Assembly (NCBI GenBank): GCA_023665185.1
Contig: JAMPEL010000017.1
Location: forward strand, 1-49,619
Source: Roseburia sp.
GTDB lineage: Bacteria; Bacteroidota; Bacteroidia; Bacteroidales; Bacteroidaceae
Length of the DNA stretch: 49,619 nucleotides
Direction: 5' to 3'
The notes beneath the pieces are model-generated. The model was not told the origin of the DNA. It made no database searches and saw nothing but the letters and a program-made list of their open reading frames with translations. Positions 1 through 8,414 of this stretch are shown in pieces; within the stretch, counting starts at the first letter, position 1; each line of letters opens with the position of its first letter. Position numbers and translations under genes: made by a program.

Positions 1-366
1 GGGCATTGAAAAGGCGGTTTTTATTTTTCGAGGAAATAATTTGAGAAAATGCCCGATTTTGGGCCGAAAAACGGGCTTTGAAAATTTTGTGCGCCTTGAA
101 AATAAAATTCGTTCACCTTGCGAAAAAAATCAGTGTGCCTTGTAAATAAATTTTCAGCACCTTGTAATTTTGGACTTTTGTGGGCTTTTGGGTGAAAAAG
201 GCATGTTTGGGGCTGAGTTTTTATATCTTTTAGTCGGGCGGATTGTTCTGTTTGTCCGCTTGGATTTTGAGGGTTAGAAGTCGCCGTAGAATCGCGTTTT
301 TGAGAGCGAGGCAAGTCGCGGTTCATTTTGAGGCGATTCTACGGAGGTGGGATTTAACATATCAAA
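1..366 (-). repeat. 600-bp intergenic element, copy 1 (cut by window edge)
   Basis: Reverse-oriented copy of an element found six times here. It holds a hairpin at 284-344 (arms CCGTAGAATCGC / GCGATTCTACGG) and four tandem 22-bp units at 77-164. The element start (TTTGATATGTTAAAT on the minus strand) is at about 366; the distal part with the short palindromes lies outside the window. A reading frame of about 100 codons is open on the minus strand, but the same frame is broken in two other copies, so I do not treat it as a gene. Seen directly by comparison with 7443-8068, 26105-26683, 31613-32237, 39884-40507 and 49186-49619. Confidence 0.85.
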
Positions 367-422
367 TTGTCATAAAATATAATGTTTTGCCTATATTTTG
401 ATAGTATCATGTTATTGTGCTT

Positions 423-575
423 GACAGACTCCTCCGTCACTTCGTGACACCTCCCCTAACTTAGGGGAGGAACCAGGTTACCGTGCTTACAGAGAAACTA
501 ACTATCTGACTAACAAGGTATATAGCTCCTCCCCCTAAGTTAGGGGAGGTGTCACGAAGTGACGGAGGAGTCTGT
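423..575. repeat. Palindromic element, copy 1 (40-bp perfect inverted arms)
   Basis: The arms 424-463 and 536-575 are perfect reverse complements over 40 bp. Each arm also folds on itself: GTCAC-TTC-GTGAC, and CCTCCCCTAA-C-TTAGGGGAGG in the left arm. Between the arms lies an unrelated spacer of about 70 bp. Other copies are at 7235-7385, 31402-31557 and 39655-39848. It encodes nothing and resembles a non-autonomous palindromic element (MITE-like); no transposase is nearby, so mobility is inferred only. Confidence 0.85.
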
Positions 576-690
576 ATAAAATGTTGAGAAGCCTGTCAGA
601 ATATCCCCAAAAACACACTTACAAAAAGTCAAGGAGTCTGTCTGAACGCACAAAAAAAACACACTTACAAAAAGTAAAAACATCCGCCAG
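576..690 (-). repeat. 45-bp tandem units flanking the palindrome
   Basis: Two degenerate direct units of about 45 bp with the shared core CACACTTACAAAAAGT follow the palindromic element. Read on the other strand, bases 576-633 match the stretch next to the second palindrome (about 7178-7234) with only about two differences, so copies 1 and 2 are close relatives in opposite orientation. Similar units precede the palindrome at 39565-39654. Confidence 0.7.
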
Positions 691-772
691 TCGCCTCCAC
701 AAAAAAAAGAGCCATGCCCCACTCTTTGACAAGAATGCGGCACGGCTCCTCAATTGTTTTTATGAGCTTTTT

Positions 773-1654
773 CTATTCTTCTGCAAACGAGCCTTCGTCC
801 TCATGCAGGTAGATGGTGACATTGTATGTACCCCATCCGCCCAGTCCGGGCACATAGTAATAAGGATACAGTTCCACAGTCTGGCTGTCCACCAAACGGC
901 TCATGGCCGCCTCTTCCGTAAGTCCGGCATTCAAGTCGAGCGGCCAGAATGCGTAGATAAAACTCTCCTCATCGTAAGCGTCATTCAGGAATGTATCAAA
1001 CTTCACGCTTCCATCCTCGTCAATTGTGAAGTTGATATATTGCGCCACGACAGAATAATCTATCTCCGTATCCTCGCCATAGTAAGCATCCCAGTAATCA
1101 GCAAACGGATCTACCACCCTCCAGATAGGGAATCCGTTGGCTTTTTGTATAATCACATCAGAATCGATTCCGTCAAAATCGGTAGTGAGGATGCCCTCAT
1201 AGCTAATCCACTCATAGTCGCGCATGATATGACGGCGGAGCAAGTTGGTGGCATACACATTCTTGTATTCCTCCGGAATCTCAATCTCGAAAGTATAGCT
1301 CGTTCCGAGAGTGGCATCCGGGAAGCGCACAGCCAGCTCAGCTGTTTCCTCACCGGCATTGAAATGCACAGTCCCTGGGATGTCGAAAACAGCACTGCCC
1401 TCTATTGAGTCGTTAAGGTTCACAATGACCGGAATGTCCGCAGCCGCTTTAGTGTCCTTGCGATACACGGCAATTTTCAGAACAGTCTCGTCTGTAGGCA
1501 AATAAGTCTCGTCCGCGTCACAGCTTACAGTGCCGAATGACACCCCCTGCCCCGTAGCTTGAGGTCCGGCTGTATAGTCATCATCGTCATCGCAGGAAGC
1601 CAGAGTTCCGGCAAGAGCCATACCGATGAGCAAGAAAATTTTATTCAGTTTCAT
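773..1654 (-). CDS. SusE/F-position outer-membrane lipoprotein (Calx-beta-like)
   Basis: Product of 293 aa with a lipoprotein signal peptide (LASC, cysteine at residue 21) followed at once by five aspartates, which resembles the acidic lipoprotein export signal used for surface-exposed Bacteroidetes lipoproteins. Residues 35-130 look like a beta-sandwich of the Calx-beta type (the stretch with NAGEETAELAVRF); the rest is acidic and rich in aromatic residues, with no recognised catalytic motif. It is the third gene of the operon, 54 bp after susD, the place where SusE/SusF-like glycan-binding lipoproteins normally sit. I infer a surface substrate-binding role. The substrate is unknown, since no glycoside hydrolase or peptidase gene is linked within the window. 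Confidence 0.75.
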   Translation of the reverse strand: MKLNKIFLLIGMALAGTLASCDDDDDYTAGPQATGQGVSFGTVSCDADETYLPTDETVLKIAVYRKDTKAAADIPVIVNLNDSIEGSAVFDIPGTVHFNAGEETAELAVRFPDATLGTSYTFEIEIPEEYKNVYATNLLRRHIMRDYEWISYEGILTTDFDGIDSDVIIQKANGFPIWRVVDPFADYWDAYYGEDTEIDYSVVAQYINFTIDEDGSVKFDTFLNDAYDEESFIYAFWPLDLNAGLTEEAAMSRLVDSQTVELYPYYYVPGLGGWGTYNVTIYLHEDEGSFAEE

Positions 1655-1708
1655 ATTGCTATATGTTATGTTTTATGTTCTTATTAGAGAAAAAAGTCAT
1701 AGAAATTC

Positions 1709-3340
1709 TCAGTCTGTCACACCATCACGCAGAGCAGCATTCTGATCCTGCTCAGGCTGTGTGCCATTCGTATTGTTCACGATGCTGCTGTTCGCGTTCA
1801 TCTCGCTCTGAGGGAAACGCAGCAACAGCCATTCGTCGGTCGGCTGGATATTGAACCGGAAAGCCTCCGGATAATTGCTCTTGTTGTCGTGGAACCGTAC
1901 CATCGGTTTGCCGAGACGCATCACATCGCTCATGGCAAAGCCCTCGCCCCACAGCTCCACTCTGCGCTGGAACCAAATCTCGTCTGCCAGTGTGCGGGTT
2001 GTAGGAATACGGTATGAAGGGTCGCGGTAAGTCTTCACGAATGTCTCCAACTTGGTACGCGCCTGAGCCTCCTGACCGCTCTTGGCAAGACCCTCTATTT
2101 CGACGAGAAGCATCTCCTCCACACGCATCAGCGGCCAGTCGTTGTTATTGATTTCAGAGCCTATGCCCGACTTCATTCCGAATTTCACGTTGGTATAAGG
2201 CAGGAAGGCCATCTTCACATCGTCAATCTCCAATGGCGCCACCGCATCGCCCGACACTCCGTTCCAAGTGACATTGGCAAGAAGCGGCGAATGGAGGTTC
2301 TCATCAACCCACCATCCCTTGCGCACGTCTGTGGACGAGATTTTGTTGTACAGCAAGTTGTTGATGAAGGCATAGCACTGCACACCTGCGGAGTAGCTGC
2401 TGGCAGAGAACGAGCCAATCCATGAGGCGGAAGTAGGATAGCTCCACTCCGCCACCATAGAGGCGTCGATGTTGATACCCCATATCCAGTTATGGTCGTT
2501 GATGTCATAGAACGAAGGAGCCGACAATTCACTAAGACTTGCAGGCGTATAGCCCTCGACAGCCTTTGCAGCGTCAGCGGCAGCCTCCGCATACTTGCCC
2601 ATATTGAGATAGGCGCGCGCACGCAGTCCGTATGCCACATTGATGTCGATTTGCGCCTTGTTCGGACGCTTGAAGCCTTCGAGATGCTCTATGGCATAGT
2701 CGAGGTCACTGATAATCAGCTTATATATCTCCTCCACCGTAGCGCGTGGGTTGTCGGCAGGGTCTGCCGTGCTCTCTGTCACCAATGGCACGCACGGCTG
2801 GTCTTTGGCAATTTCATAGCGGAACTGATAGTAAGGAGCTATCGCCATATAGTCGAAAGCGCGCATGGCCTTAGCCTGAGCTATCTGATTAATCGCACTC
2901 TCGTCCTCCGTGTCAGCGGCAAATGACGAGATTATGTCGTTTGCCACCTTTATCTGGTTGTAAGGCATCGCATAGCGAAGATAAGGATTGGCATACGACG
3001 GGTCGCGGGTAGTATACTCCCCACACGCGCTGAACCAGTTGTAGCCGCTGTTCGCGATGCAAGCGTCCGGGCCTTCAAGGTCTTGTGAGATTGCCATCAT
3101 GACAAATCCGAAGTCATCGGCACGTCCTGAATTTGTTCCGAAAGTGTAGCACGGCTTTCCCATCATGGTGAACATGCCGGAGAAAGTAGACTGTGTACGG
3201 CTTGGCATAGCACCGTTTGTTGTCTGCACCTGTGAGGCGGTAAGCTGTCCGCTCAATGGGTCTTGCTCGTTAATGTCGTCGCAGGCAGAGAGGGCAAGTA
3301 AGCCTGTTGCCAAAAATAACGGGAATCTATATTGTTTCAT
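1709..3340 (-). CDS. SusD/RagB-family nutrient-binding lipoprotein
   Basis: Product of 543 aa, the usual size for SusD proteins. It has a signal peptide with lipobox (LSAC, cysteine at residue 20) followed by DD. The alpha-helical TPR-like core is visible in the segment around residues 120-240 (AKAMRAFDYMAIAPYYQ, then GLRARAYLNMGKYAEAAADA), and the C-terminal region carries the typical WFQRRVELWGEG and DVMRLGKP signatures. SusD proteins form the lid over the SusC channel and capture oligosaccharide or peptide ligands at the cell surface. The gene starts 20 bp after susC and both share one transcript by spacing. Substrate cannot be read from the sequence. Confidence 0.93.
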   Translation of the reverse strand: MKQYRFPLFLATGLLALSACDDINEQDPLSGQLTASQVQTTNGAMPSRTQSTFSGMFTMMGKPCYTFGTNSGRADDFGFVMMAISQDLEGPDACIANSGYNWFSACGEYTTRDPSYANPYLRYAMPYNQIKVANDIISSFAADTEDESAINQIAQAKAMRAFDYMAIAPYYQFRYEIAKDQPCVPLVTESTADPADNPRATVEEIYKLIISDLDYAIEHLEGFKRPNKAQIDINVAYGLRARAYLNMGKYAEAAADAAKAVEGYTPASLSELSAPSFYDINDHNWIWGINIDASMVAEWSYPTSASWIGSFSASSYSAGVQCYAFINNLLYNKISSTDVRKGWWVDENLHSPLLANVTWNGVSGDAVAPLEIDDVKMAFLPYTNVKFGMKSGIGSEINNNDWPLMRVEEMLLVEIEGLAKSGQEAQARTKLETFVKTYRDPSYRIPTTRTLADEIWFQRRVELWGEGFAMSDVMRLGKPMVRFHDNKSNYPEAFRFNIQPTDEWLLLRFPQSEMNANSSIVNNTNGTQPEQDQNAALRDGVTD

Positions 3341-3360
3341 ATCTGTCTTTTTGTAATGAT

Positions 3361-6300
3361 TTAGAATGTAAGAGTTAAGCCGGCTGTGATTGTACGCATT
3401 GCCGAATAATAGTTAGAGCTTGAGCCTGAGCCGTAAATCATGCTTCCTGTTCCCATAGAGAATCGAGGGTCGAGTCCTTTGCGGGCTGTGAGAAGCGCGA
3501 GGTTCTCGCCTGCCACGTAGATGCGCAGACCGGAGATACCCGCAGGCACAAGCCAGCGTTTAGGGAATGTGTAGCCCACTGTCAGGTTGTTCAGGCAAAG
3601 ATAGTCGGAGCTTGTATAGAAACGGTCTATGGCAGCCTGACCTCCGATGTTGTCAGAAGGATTGAGACGAGGCACATCAGTATTGGTGTTCTCCGGTGTC
3701 CATGCATTCAGAATGTCCTTATGCCAGTTCTGTCCTACACCTGCGGAACCTCCGTTGTGCATGAATGTCTGGTACATACCGTCGTATATCTTGCCGCCGA
3801 GCTGGTAAGAGAACTGTGCCGAAAGGTCGAAATCGTGGATTTTCAGGGTTGTTCCGAAACCGCCGTACACCTTCGGGAGTGTAGAGCCGAGGTCATACTG
3901 AGTGGCTTTTGCAAAGTCGCTTGTCTTGTCAGTCTTTACAATTGTCTTTGTCGGGTCGTCCGGATCCTGCACCTCTGTATCGTAATAGTAGAGAGCCTTT
4001 CCCTCAGAGTCTACGCCGGCATATTTGTAAGCATATGCGTTGTAGAGCGAGCCGCCCACCTCATAGATGTAATAAGAGCCTTTGATACCGTTCTCTGCTA
4101 CCGACGGGTCAAGCTCAGTGATTTTGTTGCTGTAGTGGGTAAGGTTCAAGTTCAAGTCCCACTGTATGTCGTTAGTCCTTACAAGCACTCCGTTGAGCGT
4201 GAGTTCCACACCCTTATTGACAATTGCGCCCACATTTACAGGGTATGAGCCTGTCACGATTCCTGACGAAAGCGGAGTAGGCTTGTTGTAGAGCAAGTCG
4301 GTTGTCTTGCGGCTGAAATACTCGATGCTACCGTAGAGGCGGTGATTGAACAGCGTGAAGTCGAAACCGGTGTTGAACGAATGGCTTGTCTCCCATGTCA
4401 GCTCGTCATTTCCTTTCTGCACAAGCACGATTGAATACTCGCCTGTATCGGAGTTGTAGCTTGTCTCATATCTGTCCGCATACGGATAGTAATCGGCATA
4501 ACCGCTTGAAAGGAAGCTGTCGTTACCCTGCACACCGTAGCTGATTTTGAACTTGAGCAAATCAATCCAGCTGACGTCTTCCAAGAACCTCTCCTTGTTG
4601 AGCTGCCATGCCGCGCCCACACTGCCGAAATTACCCCAACGGTGTCCCGGCGCGAAGCGTGAGGATGCGTCACGGCGGAAAGACCCGCTGATGAAATACT
4701 TCTCGTCATAGTCGTACTGTACGCGGGCAAGATAGCCTTCCACCATATAGTTCTCCGTATAAGAGTTCAGCGTCTTGGAATCGTTGCCCACCGCGTTGCC
4801 AAGCTCGCCGATGAACGGAGAGTAGAGATGGTCGTTGTAACCGTAGAAATACTGGTACTTGTATTTGTACTGCTCATAACCGGCAGTGATGTCGAGATGG
4901 TGTACATTGTCGAACTCTGTCTGATACTGTCCGAGATACTGGTTGGTGATGCCCATGCTTCTGGTAGAAAGCACATACACACCGCCATCAGTAGTGCTGG
5001 ATGAGCCGAAAGGGCTGTAGAGCGCGTTGGTGCGGACATTATTGACATCGGCACCGATATTTGCCATAAGTGTCAGACCTTTCACCGGAGTGAGCTTGGC
5101 AGACCATTTGCCGGAGAAAGCGTCACGGAAGCTCTGTGTAGAGTTGTACTCATTGTCGCGGACAGCGTTGCCCACCACATTAGGACGGGAAAAGTTTGTC
5201 TGGTTTGCATCATAAATGGTACGTCCATTGTCTGTCATGATGCTGCCGTCGGCATTGCGCACATAAAGCGGATAGATAGGAGCGATGGTGTTACATATAT
5301 AGAAGATGTTTCCACTGCTCATCTGTACAGTGTTGTCGTATGACGGTGTCTCCGTATCCGTATGGGTATAATTCAGGGATGTGTTTACAGTAAGCCATTT
5401 CTTTGCCTTGTAATCCACATTGACACGTCCTGTATATCGCTGCATCTCAGAGTTGTTGACAATACCTCCGTCTTTCAGATAGCCCACACTCGCATAGTAG
5501 TTGATGCGGTCGCCGACTCCGCTCAAAGACACATTGTACTCCTGACGGAACGAGCTGTGGAACGTCTCGTCATACCAGTCATCGGGAGTGTAATAATACT
5601 GTCCGTCGGAATAGCCGAGCGTTGCATTCGGGTTGAGCTTGAAGTTGGAGCCTATCAGTTTCTCGCCCGCAGGGACTGTGTATATCTGGTAGCCAAGACC
5701 GCCGTTGTTCTTGTTGTAGAGATTGGCATCTGCATAGGCATAGCTCTCCGCCGAGGACTTTCCTGCGTAGTACTGAGAGTTGTACAGTGCCTTATAATGG
5801 TTCTCAATATACTGTCCCGGATCGGTGATGACATCATACTGAGGCACCAGACGGGAGTTGGAGCCCCAACGCGCATCGAATTTCACCTCCGCATCCTGGG
5901 CACGTCCTTTCTTGGTAGTAATCAAAACGACACCGTTTGCTCCACGGGCACCGTATATGGCACTTGCCGCTGCGTCTTTCAGCACGTTGAGCGACTCAAT
6001 GTCCTGCGGGTTGATGGAAGAGATGCTTCCGCTGAAAGGCATTCCATCGACCACATAAAGCGGGGAGTTGGACGCCGACATGGAACCGATACCACGGATA
6101 CGGATGCTTGGCGAGTTGTCGCCCGGGTCACCGTTTGAACTGGTCATCTGCACACCTGCCATCTGTCCGGCAAGCGCGCTGGTCACGTTCGACACCACGT
6201 GGTCTTCAATAGCCTCAGCTTTTATCTCCGCTGCCGAGCCGGTGAAGGACGACTTCTTCTGTGTGCCGTATGCCACCACCATCACATCATCTATATATTT

Positions 6301-6594
6301 TGTGGCAGGCGACAGATAAATCTTCATCTGGGACTTGATTGCCACTTCCGTGTCTTTCATTCCTATGTAGGACACCTTCATTGTCTGCGCATTGTCCGGC
6401 ACTCCGGCAATGGTGAAATGTCCGTCTATGTCTGTGGCATTTCCAATGGTAGTTCCTTTTACAAGTACTGATGCTCCGATAACCGGCTCACCTGTGTCAC
6501 TGTTGATGACAACTCCTGTCACTGTTCTTTGGGCAAGAGCCGCACTTAGAGTCAGCATCAAACTGACAAAGAACAAACATACTCTTTTTCTCAT
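3361..6594 (-). CDS. SusC/RagA-family TonB-dependent outer-membrane transporter
   Basis: Product of 1077 aa. It begins with a signal peptide of about 21 residues, then a carboxypeptidase-regulatory-like beta domain (residues about 23-105, VTGVVINSDTGEPVIGASVLVKG), the SusC signature VVAYGTQKKSSFTGS near residue 107, a plug domain to about residue 230 (RIRGIGSMSASNSPLYVVDG, AIYGARGANGVVLITTKKG), and a long 22-strand-type barrel ending in phenylalanine. It imports the ligand held by its SusD partner using TonB/proton-motive force. First gene of the operon susC-susD-lipoprotein; a Bacteroidetes-type promoter lies about 175 bp upstream. No linked regulator (hybrid two-component system, SusR or ECF sigma/anti-sigma) is present in the window, so control must come from elsewhere. 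Confidence 0.95.
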   Translation of the reverse strand: MRKRVCLFFVSLMLTLSAALAQRTVTGVVINSDTGEPVIGASVLVKGTTIGNATDIDGHFTIAGVPDNAQTMKVSYIGMKDTEVAIKSQMKIYLSPATKYIDDVMVVAYGTQKKSSFTGSAAEIKAEAIEDHVVSNVTSALAGQMAGVQMTSSNGDPGDNSPSIRIRGIGSMSASNSPLYVVDGMPFSGSISSINPQDIESLNVLKDAAASAIYGARGANGVVLITTKKGRAQDAEVKFDARWGSNSRLVPQYDVITDPGQYIENHYKALYNSQYYAGKSSAESYAYADANLYNKNNGGLGYQIYTVPAGEKLIGSNFKLNPNATLGYSDGQYYYTPDDWYDETFHSSFRQEYNVSLSGVGDRINYYASVGYLKDGGIVNNSEMQRYTGRVNVDYKAKKWLTVNTSLNYTHTDTETPSYDNTVQMSSGNIFYICNTIAPIYPLYVRNADGSIMTDNGRTIYDANQTNFSRPNVVGNAVRDNEYNSTQSFRDAFSGKWSAKLTPVKGLTLMANIGADVNNVRTNALYSPFGSSSTTDGGVYVLSTRSMGITNQYLGQYQTEFDNVHHLDITAGYEQYKYKYQYFYGYNDHLYSPFIGELGNAVGNDSKTLNSYTENYMVEGYLARVQYDYDEKYFISGSFRRDASSRFAPGHRWGNFGSVGAAWQLNKERFLEDVSWIDLLKFKISYGVQGNDSFLSSGYADYYPYADRYETSYNSDTGEYSIVLVQKGNDELTWETSHSFNTGFDFTLFNHRLYGSIEYFSRKTTDLLYNKPTPLSSGIVTGSYPVNVGAIVNKGVELTLNGVLVRTNDIQWDLNLNLTHYSNKITELDPSVAENGIKGSYYIYEVGGSLYNAYAYKYAGVDSEGKALYYYDTEVQDPDDPTKTIVKTDKTSDFAKATQYDLGSTLPKVYGGFGTTLKIHDFDLSAQFSYQLGGKIYDGMYQTFMHNGGSAGVGQNWHKDILNAWTPENTNTDVPRLNPSDNIGGQAAIDRFYTSSDYLCLNNLTVGYTFPKRWLVPAGISGLRIYVAGENLALLTARKGLDPRFSMGTGSMIYGSGSSSNYYSAMRTITAGLTLTF

Positions 6595-6770
6595 TCTCTC
6601 AATAATTTATTAAATAGTTAATTAAAATCCCGCAAGTCGTTTTGTCGTCTGCCTAAAGCATAAAGTTCTGATTCTTCTAAAACACCCCGGTTTAGAGGGA
6701 ATAAAATCAAACATTCACTTTCAGCATGTTTTATTTCGCCTTATTTAATTGACGTTTTGTAAATCGTGTA

Positions 6771-6801
6771 CAAAAATACACAAACAAAAGTACCACACAA
6801 A
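6771..6801 (-). promoter_or_regulatory. Promoter for the susC operon
   Basis: On the minus strand a -33 TTTG (6798-6801) is followed after 19 bp by TATTTTTG (6771-6778), matching the Bacteroidetes pattern TTTG-N19-21-TAnnTTTG. This predicts a 5' leader of roughly 170 nt. A second perfect -7 match without a -33 partner (TACTTTTG, 6785-6792) overlaps it. Confidence 0.5.
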
Positions 6802-7167
6802 ATTTTCTGGTGAATTTTTATTAATTTCATGACTTAAAGTCGCAAAAGTTAGTGTTTGCATGTTAAATTTAGCATCAAAACCATCATTTCACTTACAAAA
6901 AGCGCGAGCCACAATATTGGTTGCTTGGAAAGAGTTGCCCCTGCCGCCTTTCAAGCAGGAAAAGACGGTTGCAGGAAGTTGAGTCCCGCACACTGCGAGT
7001 CATAGAATTTTGTGCGCCATTCAGAAGTTTGCGGCTTTGATACAGGTAATGTTCAGCTGATGGATTTGACAGGCTACTTGTTTTTTGCAAATATGCTCTT
7101 GACGGATGTTTTTTTGATATGTATTATATAGATGTCTGGAGTTTTTGGAGGTATTTTTTTGTATTCG
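6802..7167. other. Intergenic stretch without recognisable gene
   Basis: Between the susC promoter and the next composite repeat. The stretch 6898-7080 has balanced base composition and a 65-codon frame on the minus strand without a credible start region; it may be a decayed remnant. I see no RNA gene or clear regulatory site. Confidence 0.5.
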
Positions 7168-7234
7168 GACAGACGTATTGACTTTTTGCAAGTATGTTTT
7201 TGGGGATATTCTGACAGGCTTCTCAACATTTTAT
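7168..7234 (+). repeat. 45-bp tandem unit before palindrome copy 2
   Basis: Contains GACAGACGTATTGACTTTTT and the following sequence up to the palindrome. Nearly identical to the reverse complement of 576-633 and similar to the units at 39565-39654. Together with the next two features it forms one composite block. Confidence 0.65.
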
Positions 7235-7385
7235 ACAGACTCCTCCGTCGCTACGCGCCACCTCCCCTAATTTAGGTGAGGAGCTATATACATTGTTAAT
7301 CAAGCAGTTAGCTTCTCTGCAAGCACGGCAACCTGGTTCCTCCCCTAAGTTAGGGGAGGTGGCGCGTAGCGACGGAGGAGTCTGT
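7235..7385. repeat. Palindromic element, copy 2
   Basis: Same architecture as 423-575 but the small inner hairpin reads GTCGC-TAC-GCGCC instead of GTCAC-TTC-GTGAC, so both sides changed while most pairing is kept. The outer arms pair over about 37 bp with a few mismatches (TTTAGGTGAGG versus CCTCCCC in the opposite arm). The spacer includes an inverted version of the copy-1 spacer. Confidence 0.85.
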
Positions 7386-7442
7386 CAGATATAATAATAT
7401 AATACAGTCAAAATAGTGGTAAAACATCATATTTTACGACAA

Positions 7443-8068
7443 TTTGATATGTTAAATCCCGACTCCGTAGAATCGCCTCAAAATGAACCGAACCTTGCCT
7501 CGGTTGCAAAAACGCGATTCTACGGCGACTTCTAACCCTCAAAATTCAAGCAGACAAATAGAACAATCCATACAACCAAAAGATATAAAAATTCCGTCCC
7601 AAACATGCCTTCCCCATCCAAAAGCCCACAAAAGTCCAAAATTACAAGGTGCTGAAAATTTATTTACAAGGCACACTGATTTTTTTCGCAAGGTACACGA
7701 AATTTATTTTCAAGGCGCACAAAATTTTCAAAGCCCGTTTTTCGACCCAAAATCGGGCATTTTCCAAAATCATTCCCTCATAAGAATCGCAGTCCCCTTT
7801 TCTATGCTCCGAAAAACAAAAATGGAATTTGAACCCGGAAAAAGACAATTTTAAGACAAAAATTTCATAACTCGCTGATTATCAGCATCTCCTATTTTGA
7901 CTCAAACCATGCGTTTTTGGACTAAAACCGCATAGTTTTTACTGAAAATATATTCAACTGATTATCAGTTATTTATGAATAAATTTGACTAAAATCAAGT
8001 ATTAATCAGAGCGAGAAACTGCGGAAAATGTTAAAAAAAGAGGCTCTCCGCCAAGTGACATAATGTCA
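7443..8068 (+). repeat. 600-bp intergenic element, copy 2 (complete)
   Basis: Reference copy. In order: start TTTGATATGTTAAAT; hairpin 7465-7525 with arms CCGTAGAATCGC / GCGATTCTACGG; four 22-bp tandem units 7645-7732 (each beginning CAAGG); two interrupted palindromes CTGATTATCAG at 7875-7885 and 7958-7968 (the second extended to AACTGATTATCAGTT); a final TGACATAATGTCA at 8056-8068. A frame of 123 codons (7483-7854) runs through it, but it is not preserved in the copies at 26.1 and 31.6 kb. Confidence 0.88.
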
Positions 8069-8288
8069 GCAGCATTTGCCCGCATACAGCCTTGCGGCGC
8101 AATGAGCAAGACTTGCGGCATTTCCATTTATAAGGTTACGGCAAGAGACACAACAGACTCAGGAACGAGGCAAATTCTTCAAGCAAAGCCACTATGCGCG
8201 CCGCACGATTGCCATCTCCGCCCGAAAAGCCGGAGAAATCAGAAAAAAAAGAAAAAGGAAGCGTTTGTATAAAATAAATGAACAAAAG

Positions 8289-8319
8289 TTTGTAAGTGTT
8301 TATAAAAGAATTACCTTTG
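8289..8319 (+). promoter_or_regulatory. Promoter of the 475-aa accessory gene
   Basis: TTTG (8289-8292), 19 bp, TACCTTTG (8312-8319): a full match to the Bacteroidetes housekeeping promoter. Start of transcription is expected near 8326, giving a leader of about 90 nt. The preceding 8069-8288 holds no feature that I can recognise. Confidence 0.6.
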
Positions 8320-8400
8320 TAATCCGGTAGCTAATATTCGGGAAAGCATCTTTATTTACTCACAAACACATTAATTCTGAAAAGATTATGTAAAAAAATT

Positions 8401-8406
8401 AGGAGG
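8401..8406 (+). promoter_or_regulatory. Strong Shine-Dalgarno site
   Basis: AGGAGG eight bases before the ATG at 8415. A full Shine-Dalgarno is unusual for Bacteroidetes genes, most of which in this window have only A-rich leaders. It supports this start and hints at foreign origin. Confidence 0.6.
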
Positions 8407-8414
8407 ATTGGCTT

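Noticed and set aside
581-1408. Plus-strand frame of 275 codons
   Set aside because: Begins in the tandem repeats and runs antisense to the clear lipoprotein gene at 773-1654.
6893-7090. 65-codon minus-strand frame near the susC promoter
   Set aside because: No ribosome-binding context, no recognisable family, and lies in a stretch that looks like decayed DNA.
7645-7732. Possible CRISPR-like array from regular repeats
   Set aside because: Units of 22 bp are directly adjacent without spacers, few, and no cas genes are present.
7483-7854. Frame of about 120 codons shared by 600-bp element copies 1, 2 and 5 (starting MNR-LP)
   Set aside because: The same frame has an early stop in copy 3 and lacks both ATG and continuity in copy 4; the 22-bp units break triplet phase; similarity at DNA level is uniform and not codon-shaped.
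8063-8272. 69-codon frame at the end of element copy 2
   Set aside because: Starts inside the terminal palindrome of the repeat; not present beyond other copies.
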